In this document: piece by piece, positions 8,715 to 16,049 of the stretch
Layout of the letters: each line of letters begins with the position of its first letter
Numbering within the stretch: position 1 is the stretch's first letter
Source: a virus
DNA length: 27,430 bases
Virus record (IMG/VR): IMGVR_UViG_3300027977_000165
Location: 1-27,430 of that record
Strand: one strand, 5' to 3'
Program-made: the position numbers and the translations under genes
Notes under the pieces: model-generated
What the model saw: only the letters and a program-made list of their open reading frames with translations
What the model was told of the DNA's origin: nothing
Databases searched by the model: none

Positions 8715-11700
8715 ATGGCAGAAAAAACAGAAAACCAAGAATCAAGCATGCCTGTGGGGGCTTCTCCCATTGGAGGAAGCCCAAGCACGCGCATCGTCAC
8801 TGAGCCTTTTGCAGGAGATGATGCAGCACTGCCTGTGGGAGCTACTACCTCGCGCCCGACTCTTGGCCAACGGGCCACGGAAGTTGGCATTGGAACCGTT
8901 CAAGGTGCAGCGCGTGACACGCCTGTCGTGGCTGGTGCCTTGACTGGCTTTCGCCTGGGCATCCCCATGGCCACAGCGACGGCTCCATTTATTGGGCCCT
9001 ATGCAGGTGCTATCCCTGTTGTAACGACATTGGGTGGCATGGGCGCTGGCTTTCTGTTTGGCAGCGAGCTTGATCGCTGGTTCCCTGCTGTTGACCGCGA
9101 AGACCTTGTGCCTTACCGCGAAGGCGGCAAGACGTTTGGTTCTGCAATTGCCACGGCTCCCGCAGCATTTGGCTTGCCCCTCATGACCGGCAACCGTGTG
9201 TCTAGGTTTGTCTCTGCCCTTGGCGAGACAGCGCGTCGCAGCCCTCTTGCCTTTATGGGCACTGAGGCAGTTACTGCTGGAACAATGGGTGTTGCCGGTG
9301 GTGCGTCTGAATCTTACTTCCCAGGGCAAACAGGTGTTCGCCTTGGAGCGGAGCTGACGGCAGGTGTATTGACCCCTACCAAGCTGCTTGTCAGTGGCTT
9401 GGACCTAGCCAAAACTGGATTAAAGTCAATAAAGTCGAGCTATGCCAATCGGTCTAACTCGTTGGAATTGAAGTCTGCCAATATCCTCTTGGATGCGCTT
9501 GAAAAGAGCGGCGAAGACCCTGTTGCATTAGCCAAGGCCCTGCGCATGCAAATTCCTGGCAGCGTGCCTACGCCTACTTCTGGTCAGAAGACAGGCAGCC
9601 AGGCCTTGATGGACCTGGAAAGTGCTTTGGGTGAGCACCATGCCCAGTTCGGTGGTGAGACCAAGACACAGGCGATCAATGCAATGCGTGCCTACCAGGC
9701 GCTCATTGACAAGTTGCAAAGTATTGGCAACCCAGAGTCGTTGAAGATTGCTGCGCAGCTGCGTCAGCAGAACTTTGACAACATGCTCAACACGCGCTTG
9801 GCTGCTGCAGATGCCAAGGCCGCGCAGAAGATTGCCACGATCAGCAAGGACACCCCACAGGCCCGCGCTGCGATCGGTGACATCGTCAAGACTGAAACTG
9901 AATTGGCCTTGCGCCAGGCCCGCGACTACGAAAGTGAGTTGTGGAACGGGGCTATTGAACAGATGACCAAGCCGGTCACTACCACTAGACAGAGCAAGGT
10001 GCCTATGGAGGGCCGCGAGGCTCAACGTATTTTTGATCGCACCGGCAAGTGGCCCATGGTCACGATCAGCAACCAGGTGATCAAGGCTCCTGTCATCAAG
10101 CCTCAGGCCACAGTTGATGCGTTCTTAAACCGCGCTGCTAACGTAGGCGAAGCGTTGTACGACTCTGCTATTCCTGAGCCTGTGCGCAAGATTATGGAGT
10201 CGCTGCGCGTGGACAAGGACGCTGTGCAGCAGTTCAAAGCAGGAAAGGTAACACAAGAGTATTTGGATACCAAACAGGTGCCCTTTGGCTTCAAGCCCAA
10301 CCCTAGCGAGATTGGTGTTGATGAGCTGGTCAACTACCGCTCTACGCTTTTGAAAATGGCACGTGAAGCTGCTGGCCGTGGCGAAGTAGGCAATGCTGAC
10401 TTCTACGGCTCATTGGCCGAAGGCATGCTCAACGACCTAAACACCCTGAAAAACCCCCTATTTGACCAGGCGCGCCAGTACTCTAAGAGCCTGAACGACG
10501 TCTTTACCCGCACCTTTGCCAAGACAGCCTCCATCACTGGTGACACCACCCGCGCTGGTGCAGAGCGTCTGGCTCCTGAGTTGCTCGTGACCCGTGCTTT
10601 TGGTGCTAACGCGGACGTCACCGCATTGCGTATGGAGCAAATTGAAGATGCTGTAAAGTTTGGTCGCACACAATACGATGAAGCGGTAGCGAAGTTTGGC
10701 AAAAACAGCCAACAGGCCAAGAACCTTAAAGCCATGGCAGAGCTCTCCGACACGCAAGTGGTGTCGATTCAGGACGCACAAAAACGTGTATTGAATTTGC
10801 TTGCAGGAAAAGCAATTAAATCCTCGGAGGACCCCGCCACCGGCAGGATTATTCAGACACTAGATACTAACCAGTTACTTAGATTCGCCCAGGAAAATGC
10901 AGGAATGCTTGAAAAGCTGGGCCTTATGGGTGATTTGCAAGATGCTTCTCGTGCCGGCAATTTGCTTCTTCAGGTGAAAAATCAGAACAGCGCCATCAAT
11001 AAAACTTTGCGCAATCAAACAGCCTTTTCACAGGTACTGGCAGATGAAAATCCGAGCCGGGTTATTCGTGACGCCTTGACAAGCAAGTTCCCTGTCAAGA
11101 ACATCACCAACATCGCCAAGCTGGCCAAGGCAGGCGGGAGTGGCTCTACTGACGGCATGAAGTCCGCTTTGTACGACTACGCCTACACCAAAGCAGGCGG
11201 TAACTCTGGCAAGTTCAATATCCAGGCCTATGAAGACGCACTCTTCAAGCCTATTGCACAGAACCAGCCTTCGATGATAAACATCATGCGCTCAAGTGGA
11301 TTGATGTCCCTCACTGAGGTCAAGGATTTGCGTCGTTTGATCAACCCGATGGTCAAGATTGAAACAGCGGTGAAGAACAACATCCCACTGGATGATGTGA
11401 TTCAAGGCGCTGATGCGGTCACTGAACTGGCTCTGCGCGTCATAGGCGCGCGAATCGGTACGGCTGCATCCCCTGGTGGCCCAGGCTCCCTGATCGCCGC
11501 TTCTGCAGGCTCTAAGGCCGTGCGTCAAATCTTTGACAACCTGCCTAATGCCACTGTGCGTCAAATCTTGGAGAACGCGGTCAAGGACCCTGAGGCCATG
11601 GCCATCCTCCTTGAAAAGGGACGTACACAGAAACAACAGGCGGACACCGCCAACCGCTTGCTCAACTACCTGGGCAGCATGGGTGTGTCGGTCGGCAAAA

Positions 11701-12083
11701 CCGCTATTACGCCAGCACTGAACTACATCGCGCCCGAAGAGCCACGGCCCTCGCAACTTCCACCGTTTGCTCGTGGCCCAGTGCCAGCGGGCATGAAGCG
11801 CCTGTACTACGACGTGTCCAAAGAGAATAACCTGCAAGTTCCTCCTTTTACACCAGAAGGACAGGCCGCGCGCCAGCTGCGTTTGTTGCCACGCGACAAG
11901 AGAATCCCACCAAAGGCTCCAAGCACGCGTGGTGTACCAGGGCTCACGGACCAAGCGCCAAAGCCTCCTGGTGCAGGTGGCAGCGGTGCTCCGACCAATG
12001 CCAACGCACGTGCAATGTTCCAGTCACTCTTCCCGTTTGATACGGTCACTCCGATGGTGGGCGCGCAGCCTCCGAAACAGTAA
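8715..12083 (+). CDS. Large putative internal virion / ejection protein, 1122 aa
   Basis: This is the longest gene in the window. ATG at 8715 is 2 bases after the previous stop. After a polar N-terminal ~55 residues there is a Gly/Ala hydrophobic region around residues 70-118 ('AGAIPVVTTLGGMGAGFLFG') and another near 155-205, suggesting membrane interaction. Residues ~240-900 are predominantly long charged helices with many Lys, Gln and Asp. The C-terminal ~100 residues are Pro-rich and probably disordered. Size and last position in the virion block resemble the large ejected proteins of short-tailed phages (T7 gp16-like in role, not shown to be homologous). No lytic transglycosylase or peptidase motif was recognised. 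The last 38 bases overlap the opposite-strand exonuclease gene tail to tail. Confidence 0.8.
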   Translation: MAEKTENQESSMPVGASPIGGSPSTRIVTEPFAGDDAALPVGATTSRPTLGQRATEVGIGTVQGAARDTPVVAGALTGFRLGIPMATATAPFIGPYAGAIPVVTTLGGMGAGFLFGSELDRWFPAVDREDLVPYREGGKTFGSAIATAPAAFGLPLMTGNRVSRFVSALGETARRSPLAFMGTEAVTAGTMGVAGGASESYFPGQTGVRLGAELTAGVLTPTKLLVSGLDLAKTGLKSIKSSYANRSNSLELKSANILLDALEKSGEDPVALAKALRMQIPGSVPTPTSGQKTGSQALMDLESALGEHHAQFGGETKTQAINAMRAYQALIDKLQSIGNPESLKIAAQLRQQNFDNMLNTRLAAADAKAAQKIATISKDTPQARAAIGDIVKTETELALRQARDYESELWNGAIEQMTKPVTTTRQSKVPMEGREAQRIFDRTGKWPMVTISNQVIKAPVIKPQATVDAFLNRAANVGEALYDSAIPEPVRKIMESLRVDKDAVQQFKAGKVTQEYLDTKQVPFGFKPNPSEIGVDELVNYRSTLLKMAREAAGRGEVGNADFYGSLAEGMLNDLNTLKNPLFDQARQYSKSLNDVFTRTFAKTASITGDTTRAGAERLAPELLVTRAFGANADVTALRMEQIEDAVKFGRTQYDEAVAKFGKNSQQAKNLKAMAELSDTQVVSIQDAQKRVLNLLAGKAIKSSEDPATGRIIQTLDTNQLLRFAQENAGMLEKLGLMGDLQDASRAGNLLLQVKNQNSAINKTLRNQTAFSQVLADENPSRVIRDALTSKFPVKNITNIAKLAKAGGSGSTDGMKSALYDYAYTKAGGNSGKFNIQAYEDALFKPIAQNQPSMINIMRSSGLMSLTEVKDLRRLINPMVKIETAVKNNIPLDDVIQGADAVTELALRVIGARIGTAASPGGPGSLIAASAGSKAVRQIFDNLPNATVRQILENAVKDPEAMAILLEKGRTQKQQADTANRLLNYLGSMGVSVGKTAITPALNYIAPEEPRPSQLPPFARGPVPAGMKRLYYDVSKENNLQVPPFTPEGQAARQLRLLPRDKRIPPKAPSTRGVPGLTDQAPKPPGAGGSGAPTNANARAMFQSLFPFDTVTPMVGAQPPKQ

Positions 12084-12741
12084 GCCGGTCGAGCCATTCG
12101 GACTTAAAAATGTCCCAGGCTCGGCCCGCAATCGTAAACTCCTGCGTCGTCCCGTCCTGCACTGCAATCAGCACTGCAGCGTAGTCAATTAATGTGCCGT
12201 GTTTCCAATCATGCGCAACAGCATAGGCTGCCAGCTGGTGAAAGTAATCGGTAATGTACTCGTAGCGCTTGGGCTTGACGGATTGCTTAAAGTCAATGAT
12301 GGCCAACTTGCCACGGTACGTGGCTACCAGGTCAGTGGTGCCGGCGTAGCGGTCCTGGTAATACAGCCCCACCTCAGAGCCGTGAATGGCAGAAAGCCCA
12401 CCGAAGTATTTGTTGGCCAAGGTAAACGCCATCTCGTGGCCTTTCATGGCCTTCCAATCAGTGCCAAACTTCATCGCATCGCCATTGATGATGCACTCAA
12501 GCGTGGCGTGCATGTTCGTGCCAATGTAGGCCGCTTGCTCACGCTGCCTGTCAGCCTCTGCCTGGCCCACGCGGTTGGCCCATTCCTTGAGCGCTGTCTT
12601 GTCTTTTGTGCGGTCCAGCACCGTGGTCACAGACGGCACCTGTACACCGTTTGGCAAAACATAAACACGTCCTGTGGGCGCGTCGTTTCGCTCGAGCGTT
12701 TCGTACATGTAGTCGTTTGACCAGGGGATTAAATGAGCCAT
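12046..12741 (-). CDS. PD-(D/E)XK nuclease, RecB/Cas4-like exonuclease, 231 aa
   Basis: Family motifs are visible in order: G74-T-N-M-H78 with following 'ATLE', G121-S-E123, G134-T-T-D137, D150-F-K152 (the D-x-K metal-binding core) and Q169-L-A-A-Y173 (the QxxxY motif of RecB/Cas4-type nucleases). Family knowledge: such phage enzymes are Mg2+-dependent exonucleases that resect DNA ends in recombination, replication or host DNA degradation. There is no four-Cys iron-sulphur cluster as in true Cas4, so the likeness is to the RecB-type core only. The start at 12741 lies within the end of the upstream helicase gene (13-base overlap) with AGAGG upstream, so the two are co-transcribed leftward. Its 3' end overlaps the virion block by 38 bases. 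Confidence 0.92.
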   Translation of the reverse strand: MAHLIPWSNDYMYETLERNDAPTGRVYVLPNGVQVPSVTTVLDRTKDKTALKEWANRVGQAEADRQREQAAYIGTNMHATLECIINGDAMKFGTDWKAMKGHEMAFTLANKYFGGLSAIHGSEVGLYYQDRYAGTTDLVATYRGKLAIIDFKQSVKPKRYEYITDYFHQLAAYAVAHDWKHGTLIDYAAVLIAVQDGTTQEFTIAGRAWDIFKSEWLDRLTVSEAARPPSE

Positions 12742-14180
12742 TGTTTAATTTCCTCTCCAAGTACTTGTGTTGCGATGTCAATCTTTGCCCGCAGCGCCTT
12801 GACGATTTTTTCGTCCACGGTGCCCACGGCAATCAGGTCAATGTAAGTTACGTTTTTGGTTTGGCCAATACGGTGTGCACGGTCCTCAGACTGCAGCCGT
12901 TTTTCCAGGTCAAAACTGTTGCTGTAGTAGACCATTGTGTTGGCCGCTGTCAAGGTCAAACCATAGCCGCCAGTGCTGGGATTGCCCACAAAAAAGCGCA
13001 TCTCACTGTCAGGGCTTTGAAACTCTTCCAGCACACGCTTACGCTCGTCCATCTCAGTGTCGCCGTAGTACATGCCCACAGAGTTCATGCCATATTCTTT
13101 TGAAAGCGCTAGCTTGATGGCTTCAATGTCATGCCGGTAATTGGCCCAAATGATCAGCTTTCCGTCGGTCTCTTCAACAATGGCAAGCAGTTCATCCATG
13201 CGCTTGTTTGGCAGCTCAATCACAGTGCCGTCGTCCAGCTTCACGTGGCCACAAACGATCTGATGCAGCCGCATCAGCTGCGTGAGCGCGTTCACAGTGC
13301 TAACCAGGCCGCCGTCAATCTGCGCCATGGCAAAGGCCCTCATTTCGTTGTAGTACTTGAGCTGCTCAGGTGTTAAGTCCACCTCACGCTTAACATACAG
13401 CTTGTCAGGTAAATCCAAGCATTCCTCTTTTTTCACGCGATACGCAAAGCGATCGAGCTTTTCTTTCAGCTCATCCAAGCGGCGGTAGCCAACCACCTGC
13501 TTGAAGCTGTGGGTGTTGAGCTGGCGCTCCACTGTGACGGCGTAGCGCGCCTGAAACACGTAGTAACTACTCACATCCAAACAATCGTCAGACAGGAATG
13601 CGCACTGTTGATACAGGTCCATTGGGCTCTTGGTGACCGGGGAGCCTGTGAGGATGCGCCTGTACCGCGCGCCACGGCCAACCTTCTCAGTGTTCTTGCT
13701 GCGCGCTGACCCGGGCGTCTTAATCGTTGTGCTTTCGTCGATTGCCATCATTGCGTTGTGCACAAGCAAAAAGCGCTTGGCGTATGCCGTGCCCTTGGCA
13801 GTGCTAAAAGCCTCGATGTTCATCACCAGGATTTTTAAATCTTCCGTGACGGTGAACAGATCATCCATCGCCTTTTGCTCGGCCTTCCTGGGGTTGGGCG
13901 ACCATATGGCCATGCGATATACAACATGGTCGGGTAAGTGCTTAGGGATTTCGGTGTCGTACCAGTTGCGGTAGACGCCTTTTGGGGCTACGATCAAAAA
14001 CCCGTTGAGTTTGCCCTTGTCATAAAGCATCGCCACGTTGTTGATCAGCATGAAGCTCTTGCCTGTGCCCATGTCGGCAAAGAGCGCAGCTACCTGGTAT
14101 TCCCAGAAGCGCTGAAGATATGCCTGTTGATGTACAAAAGGCTTGTTCTTAAACGGATAGGTAGATAAAAATTGGTCCAT
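12729..14180 (-). CDS. SNF2-type SF2 DNA helicase/translocase, 483 aa
   Basis: I chose the ATG at 14180, preceded by AGAAAGAAG. An in-frame ATG at 14264 would run through the divergent promoter region. Motifs: Q-motif-like H17-Q18, Walker A M37-G-T-G-K-S42, Walker B D148-E-S-T151, motif III T177-G-S-P180, motif V 'GYGLTLTAANT', and motif VI Q430-x-E-D-R-A-H-R-I-G-Q440 with arginine finger candidates R434/R437. The two RecA-like lobes are complete with little extra, so this is a compact SNF2-family ATPase of the kind common in phages. Known family role: ATP-driven dsDNA translocation or remodelling in replication or recombination. It forms a two-gene antisense operon with the exonuclease, suggesting joint processing of DNA ends or forks (inference). 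Confidence 0.93.
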   Translation of the reverse strand: MDQFLSTYPFKNKPFVHQQAYLQRFWEYQVAALFADMGTGKSFMLINNVAMLYDKGKLNGFLIVAPKGVYRNWYDTEIPKHLPDHVVYRMAIWSPNPRKAEQKAMDDLFTVTEDLKILVMNIEAFSTAKGTAYAKRFLLVHNAMMAIDESTTIKTPGSARSKNTEKVGRGARYRRILTGSPVTKSPMDLYQQCAFLSDDCLDVSSYYVFQARYAVTVERQLNTHSFKQVVGYRRLDELKEKLDRFAYRVKKEECLDLPDKLYVKREVDLTPEQLKYYNEMRAFAMAQIDGGLVSTVNALTQLMRLHQIVCGHVKLDDGTVIELPNKRMDELLAIVEETDGKLIIWANYRHDIEAIKLALSKEYGMNSVGMYYGDTEMDERKRVLEEFQSPDSEMRFFVGNPSTGGYGLTLTAANTMVYYSNSFDLEKRLQSEDRAHRIGQTKNVTYIDLIAVGTVDEKIVKALRAKIDIATQVLGEEIKQWLI

Positions 14181-14203
14181 GTGTTCTTCTTTCTTGCAGG
14201 GGG

Positions 14204-14233
14204 TTGCAATTCCCTGAAAAGATAGTGTACACT
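14204..14233 (+). promoter_or_regulatory. Divergent promoter/operator with palindrome AGTGTACACT
   Basis: TTGCAA (14204-14209), an 18-base spacer and TACACT (14228-14233) give a sigma-70-like promoter facing right, 31 bases ahead of the GTG start at 14265. TACACT is part of the perfect 10-base palindrome AGTGTACACT (14224-14233), so the same -10 hexamer also reads leftward toward the helicase/exonuclease pair. The leftward -35 is poor. The palindrome may be an operator, a shared -10, or both. Confidence 0.5.
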
Positions 14234-14264
14234 GGTCATTCGAATTTAGAAAGGAGAAATTCAC

Positions 14265-14609
14265 GTGCCAAAGGTTTACGTCGTCTCAGAGACTACGCAA
14301 CACAACATAGCAAGCGCTCTGGATTACGGCCAGATCGAAACCATTTTGCCGCCCAACGCGCAGATTGCTTTCTCTGTTGTGCCGACAGTCCGCCGCATCC
14401 AGCGTAAGCTAGAGAAATTTTCCGATGAGGACTTTTTGCTCCTCATTGGAGACCCCTCTGCCATAGGCATTGCCTGTGCAGTAGCTGCCAGTAAAAACAA
14501 TGGCCGCTTTAAGTGCCTCAAGTGGGACAAGCGTGAAAGACGCTATATTCCATTGGAGGTTGATTTGTTCAAGAAAGGAGAAATAGATGAGTCTTACGAA
14601 TTTGTTTGA
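14265..14609 (+). CDS. Conserved phage protein of unknown function, 114 aa
   Basis: The start is GTG at 14265 with AAGGAG 8 bases upstream; no better ATG exists. The sequence begins PKVYVVSE and has a central 'DEDFLLLIGDPSAIGIACAVAA' stretch (strand-turn-helix, Gly-Asp turn), followed by 'LKWDKRERRYIPLEVDL'. I recall this pattern ('DYLLLVGDP...LKWDRQERRYIP') from very many aquatic phages, at the head of the replication module and without assigned function. It has no catalytic triad or nucleotide-binding motif. It heads the rightward operon, its first gene after the divergent promoter, so it is probably expressed early. The last 23 bases overlap the next gene. Confidence 0.88.
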   Translation: MPKVYVVSETTQHNIASALDYGQIETILPPNAQIAFSVVPTVRRIQRKLEKFSDEDFLLLIGDPSAIGIACAVAASKNNGRFKCLKWDKRERRYIPLEVDLFKKGEIDESYEFV

Positions 14610-15141
14610 AGATGACGCAGGTGCGTTAAAGGTATCTGATGACCAGGTATCTGGTATCGCTGGGCTTGCCAAGCGTGCCAAGATGCTGGAAAAAGAGATC
14701 GCTGAGATGGAGGAAGTACTCTCAGAGCGAAACGATCAGTACCGCAAGCTCACCGAGCAGACTATCCCTGAGGCTATGGCCGAGACAGGGATGAAGAAGT
14801 TTGTGATGGAAGACGGCAGCAGCATTGACATTAAGCCGTTTTACGGAGCAAGCATTCCAAAAGCACGTCAAGCTGAAGCGTACCAGTGGCTACGTGACAA
14901 CGGCTTTGACGACATCATCAAGAACACCATCAGCGTCCGTTTCGGTCGCGGTGAAGACGAGCTGTCAGTTCGTCTACTGAATCTACTGGGCACGCAAGGC
15001 TACCCTGCCGAGCAAGCACAGAAGATAGAACCCCAGACTCTCAAGGCCTGGGTTAAAGAGCGTGTCGAGAAGGGTCAAACCGTCGACACAGAACTTTTTG
15101 GCGTATTCATTGGCCAAAAAGCAATCATCAAATCAAACTAA
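14587..15141 (+). CDS. Conserved phage coiled-coil protein of unknown function, 184 aa
   Basis: ATG at 14587 is preceded by AGAAAGGAGAAA located inside the upstream gene. Residues ~27-62 form a strong charged coiled coil ('AKMLEKEIAEMEEVLSERND'). A compact domain follows, with 'GMKKFVMEDGSSIDIKP', 'IKNTISVRFGRGEDE' and, near the end, 'QTLKAWVKERVEKG' and 'LFGVFIGQKAIIK'. The layout (coiled coil, then a small beta domain reading 'GMKKF...DGSSIDI') recalls Gp157-type phage proteins, but I do not claim homology. I recall close relatives with the same 'FGRGED' and 'ELFGVFVG' elements next to the following gene in aquatic phages. A DNA-metabolism role is inferred from position only. Confidence 0.88.
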   Translation: MSLTNLFEDDAGALKVSDDQVSGIAGLAKRAKMLEKEIAEMEEVLSERNDQYRKLTEQTIPEAMAETGMKKFVMEDGSSIDIKPFYGASIPKARQAEAYQWLRDNGFDDIIKNTISVRFGRGEDELSVRLLNLLGTQGYPAEQAQKIEPQTLKAWVKERVEKGQTVDTELFGVFIGQKAIIKSN

Positions 15142-15156
15142 ACAAGGAAAAGAACC

Positions 15157-15930
15157 ATGGCTAAAACCGAAATCGCGGAACAAAAAGCCGGTACCGCACT
15201 GGCAATCATGAGCGACCTGGAACAGGACGCTGGAGCCGGCTTTGACGGCATGACTCAAGAGGACTACGCACTTCCCTTCTTGCGTCTTTTGACAAGTACC
15301 AGCCCTGAGGTAGGTGAAGTAGATGGCGCGCTGCCAGGCATGATGCTTAACAGCGTGACTGGGGAATTGTTTGACGGCAAAAAAGGTATCTCCGTTGTAC
15401 CTTGCGCATACGTGCGACAGTACATCGAGTGGACCCCACGCGGTCAAGGCAGTGGTGCACCTGTGCATATCTATCCTGCAACCAGTGACATCCTGTCAAA
15501 GACTCACAAAGAGCCTGGCGACAACAAGGACTACCTGGACAATGGTAACTACATTGAGAACACTGCAAACTACTACGTGATGATAATCAGCGACGCAGGC
15601 GTGCCTGAGCCAGCACTGATCACCATGAAGTCTACGCAGCTTAAGAAGAGCCGCAAGTGGAATTCTATGATGCAGTCGGTCAAGGTTCAGGGCAAGAATG
15701 GCTTGTTTACACCTCCTATGTACAGTCAGTTGTACAGGCTCTCAACTGTTGCCGAGTCCAACGACAAAGGCAAGTGGTACGGCTGGGAAGTCGAGCGTAC
15801 TGGAGCTATCGAGTCCGCTGACATCTACAACGCTTCCAAAACATTCGCACAGTCGGTCGGTGCGGGTGACGTGAAAGTGAAACACGAAAGTGAAATTGGA
15901 GCAGCCGGTAACGGTTCAGCGCCATTCTAA
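15157..15930 (+). CDS. Conserved phage protein, candidate single-stranded DNA-binding protein, 257 aa
   Basis: ATG at 15157 has AAGGAAAAG upstream and lies 15 bases after the previous stop. The protein has a beta-rich core with 'GKKGISVVPCAYVRQYIEWTP', 'NYYVMIISD', 'LITMKSTQLKKSRKWNSMMQ' (a Lys-rich segment suited to nucleic acid contact) and 'LYRLSTVAESNDKGKWYGWE'. The C-terminus is Gly/Ser-rich and ends NGSAPF. Bacterial and phage SSBs commonly end in acidic-xPF, so the terminal PF is suggestive, although the usual acidic run is missing. I recall this family as widespread in aquatic phage replication modules, usually 'hypothetical'. The SSB idea is inference from the tail, basic patches and position. 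Confidence 0.88.
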   Translation: MAKTEIAEQKAGTALAIMSDLEQDAGAGFDGMTQEDYALPFLRLLTSTSPEVGEVDGALPGMMLNSVTGELFDGKKGISVVPCAYVRQYIEWTPRGQGSGAPVHIYPATSDILSKTHKEPGDNKDYLDNGNYIENTANYYVMIISDAGVPEPALITMKSTQLKKSRKWNSMMQSVKVQGKNGLFTPPMYSQLYRLSTVAESNDKGKWYGWEVERTGAIESADIYNASKTFAQSVGAGDVKVKHESEIGAAGNGSAPF

Positions 15931-15972
15931 TTTTCGGGGTCGAAAGTGTTTGGGAGACTGATAGTTGAGCCT

Positions 15973-15991
15973 TGTAAAGTAGCGCTTTACA
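15973..15991. promoter_or_regulatory. Inverted repeat TGTAAAG-TAGCG-CTTTACA in leader of primase operon
   Basis: A perfect 7-base inverted repeat with a 5-base loop lies in the 119-base gap before the primase gene, extendable by a G-T and a C-G pair. No T-run follows, so it is not a standard terminator; an operator or RNA hairpin is more likely. The same gap also holds the palindrome GGGTACCC (16002-16009) and a weaker GTGAG/CTCAC hairpin (16018-16037) just before the ribosome-binding site. Confidence 0.5.
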
Positions 15992-16049
15992 GGCAAAACA
16001 CGGGTACCCCTTCCGGCGTGAGTAGGCCCCACCTCACTAGAAAGAAGAA

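Noticed and set aside
12199-12720. 173-codon plus-strand frame opposite the exonuclease
   Set aside because: It is a shadow of the PD-(D/E)XK gene, whose motifs are intact on the minus strand.
12046-12741. True CRISPR-associated Cas4
   Set aside because: No Cys cluster for an iron-sulphur centre and no cas genes nearby; only the RecB-type nuclease core is shared.
14181-14264. 28-residue N-terminal extension of the SNF2 helicase
   Set aside because: It would translate through the divergent promoter and palindrome; the ATG at 14180 has its own purine-rich site.
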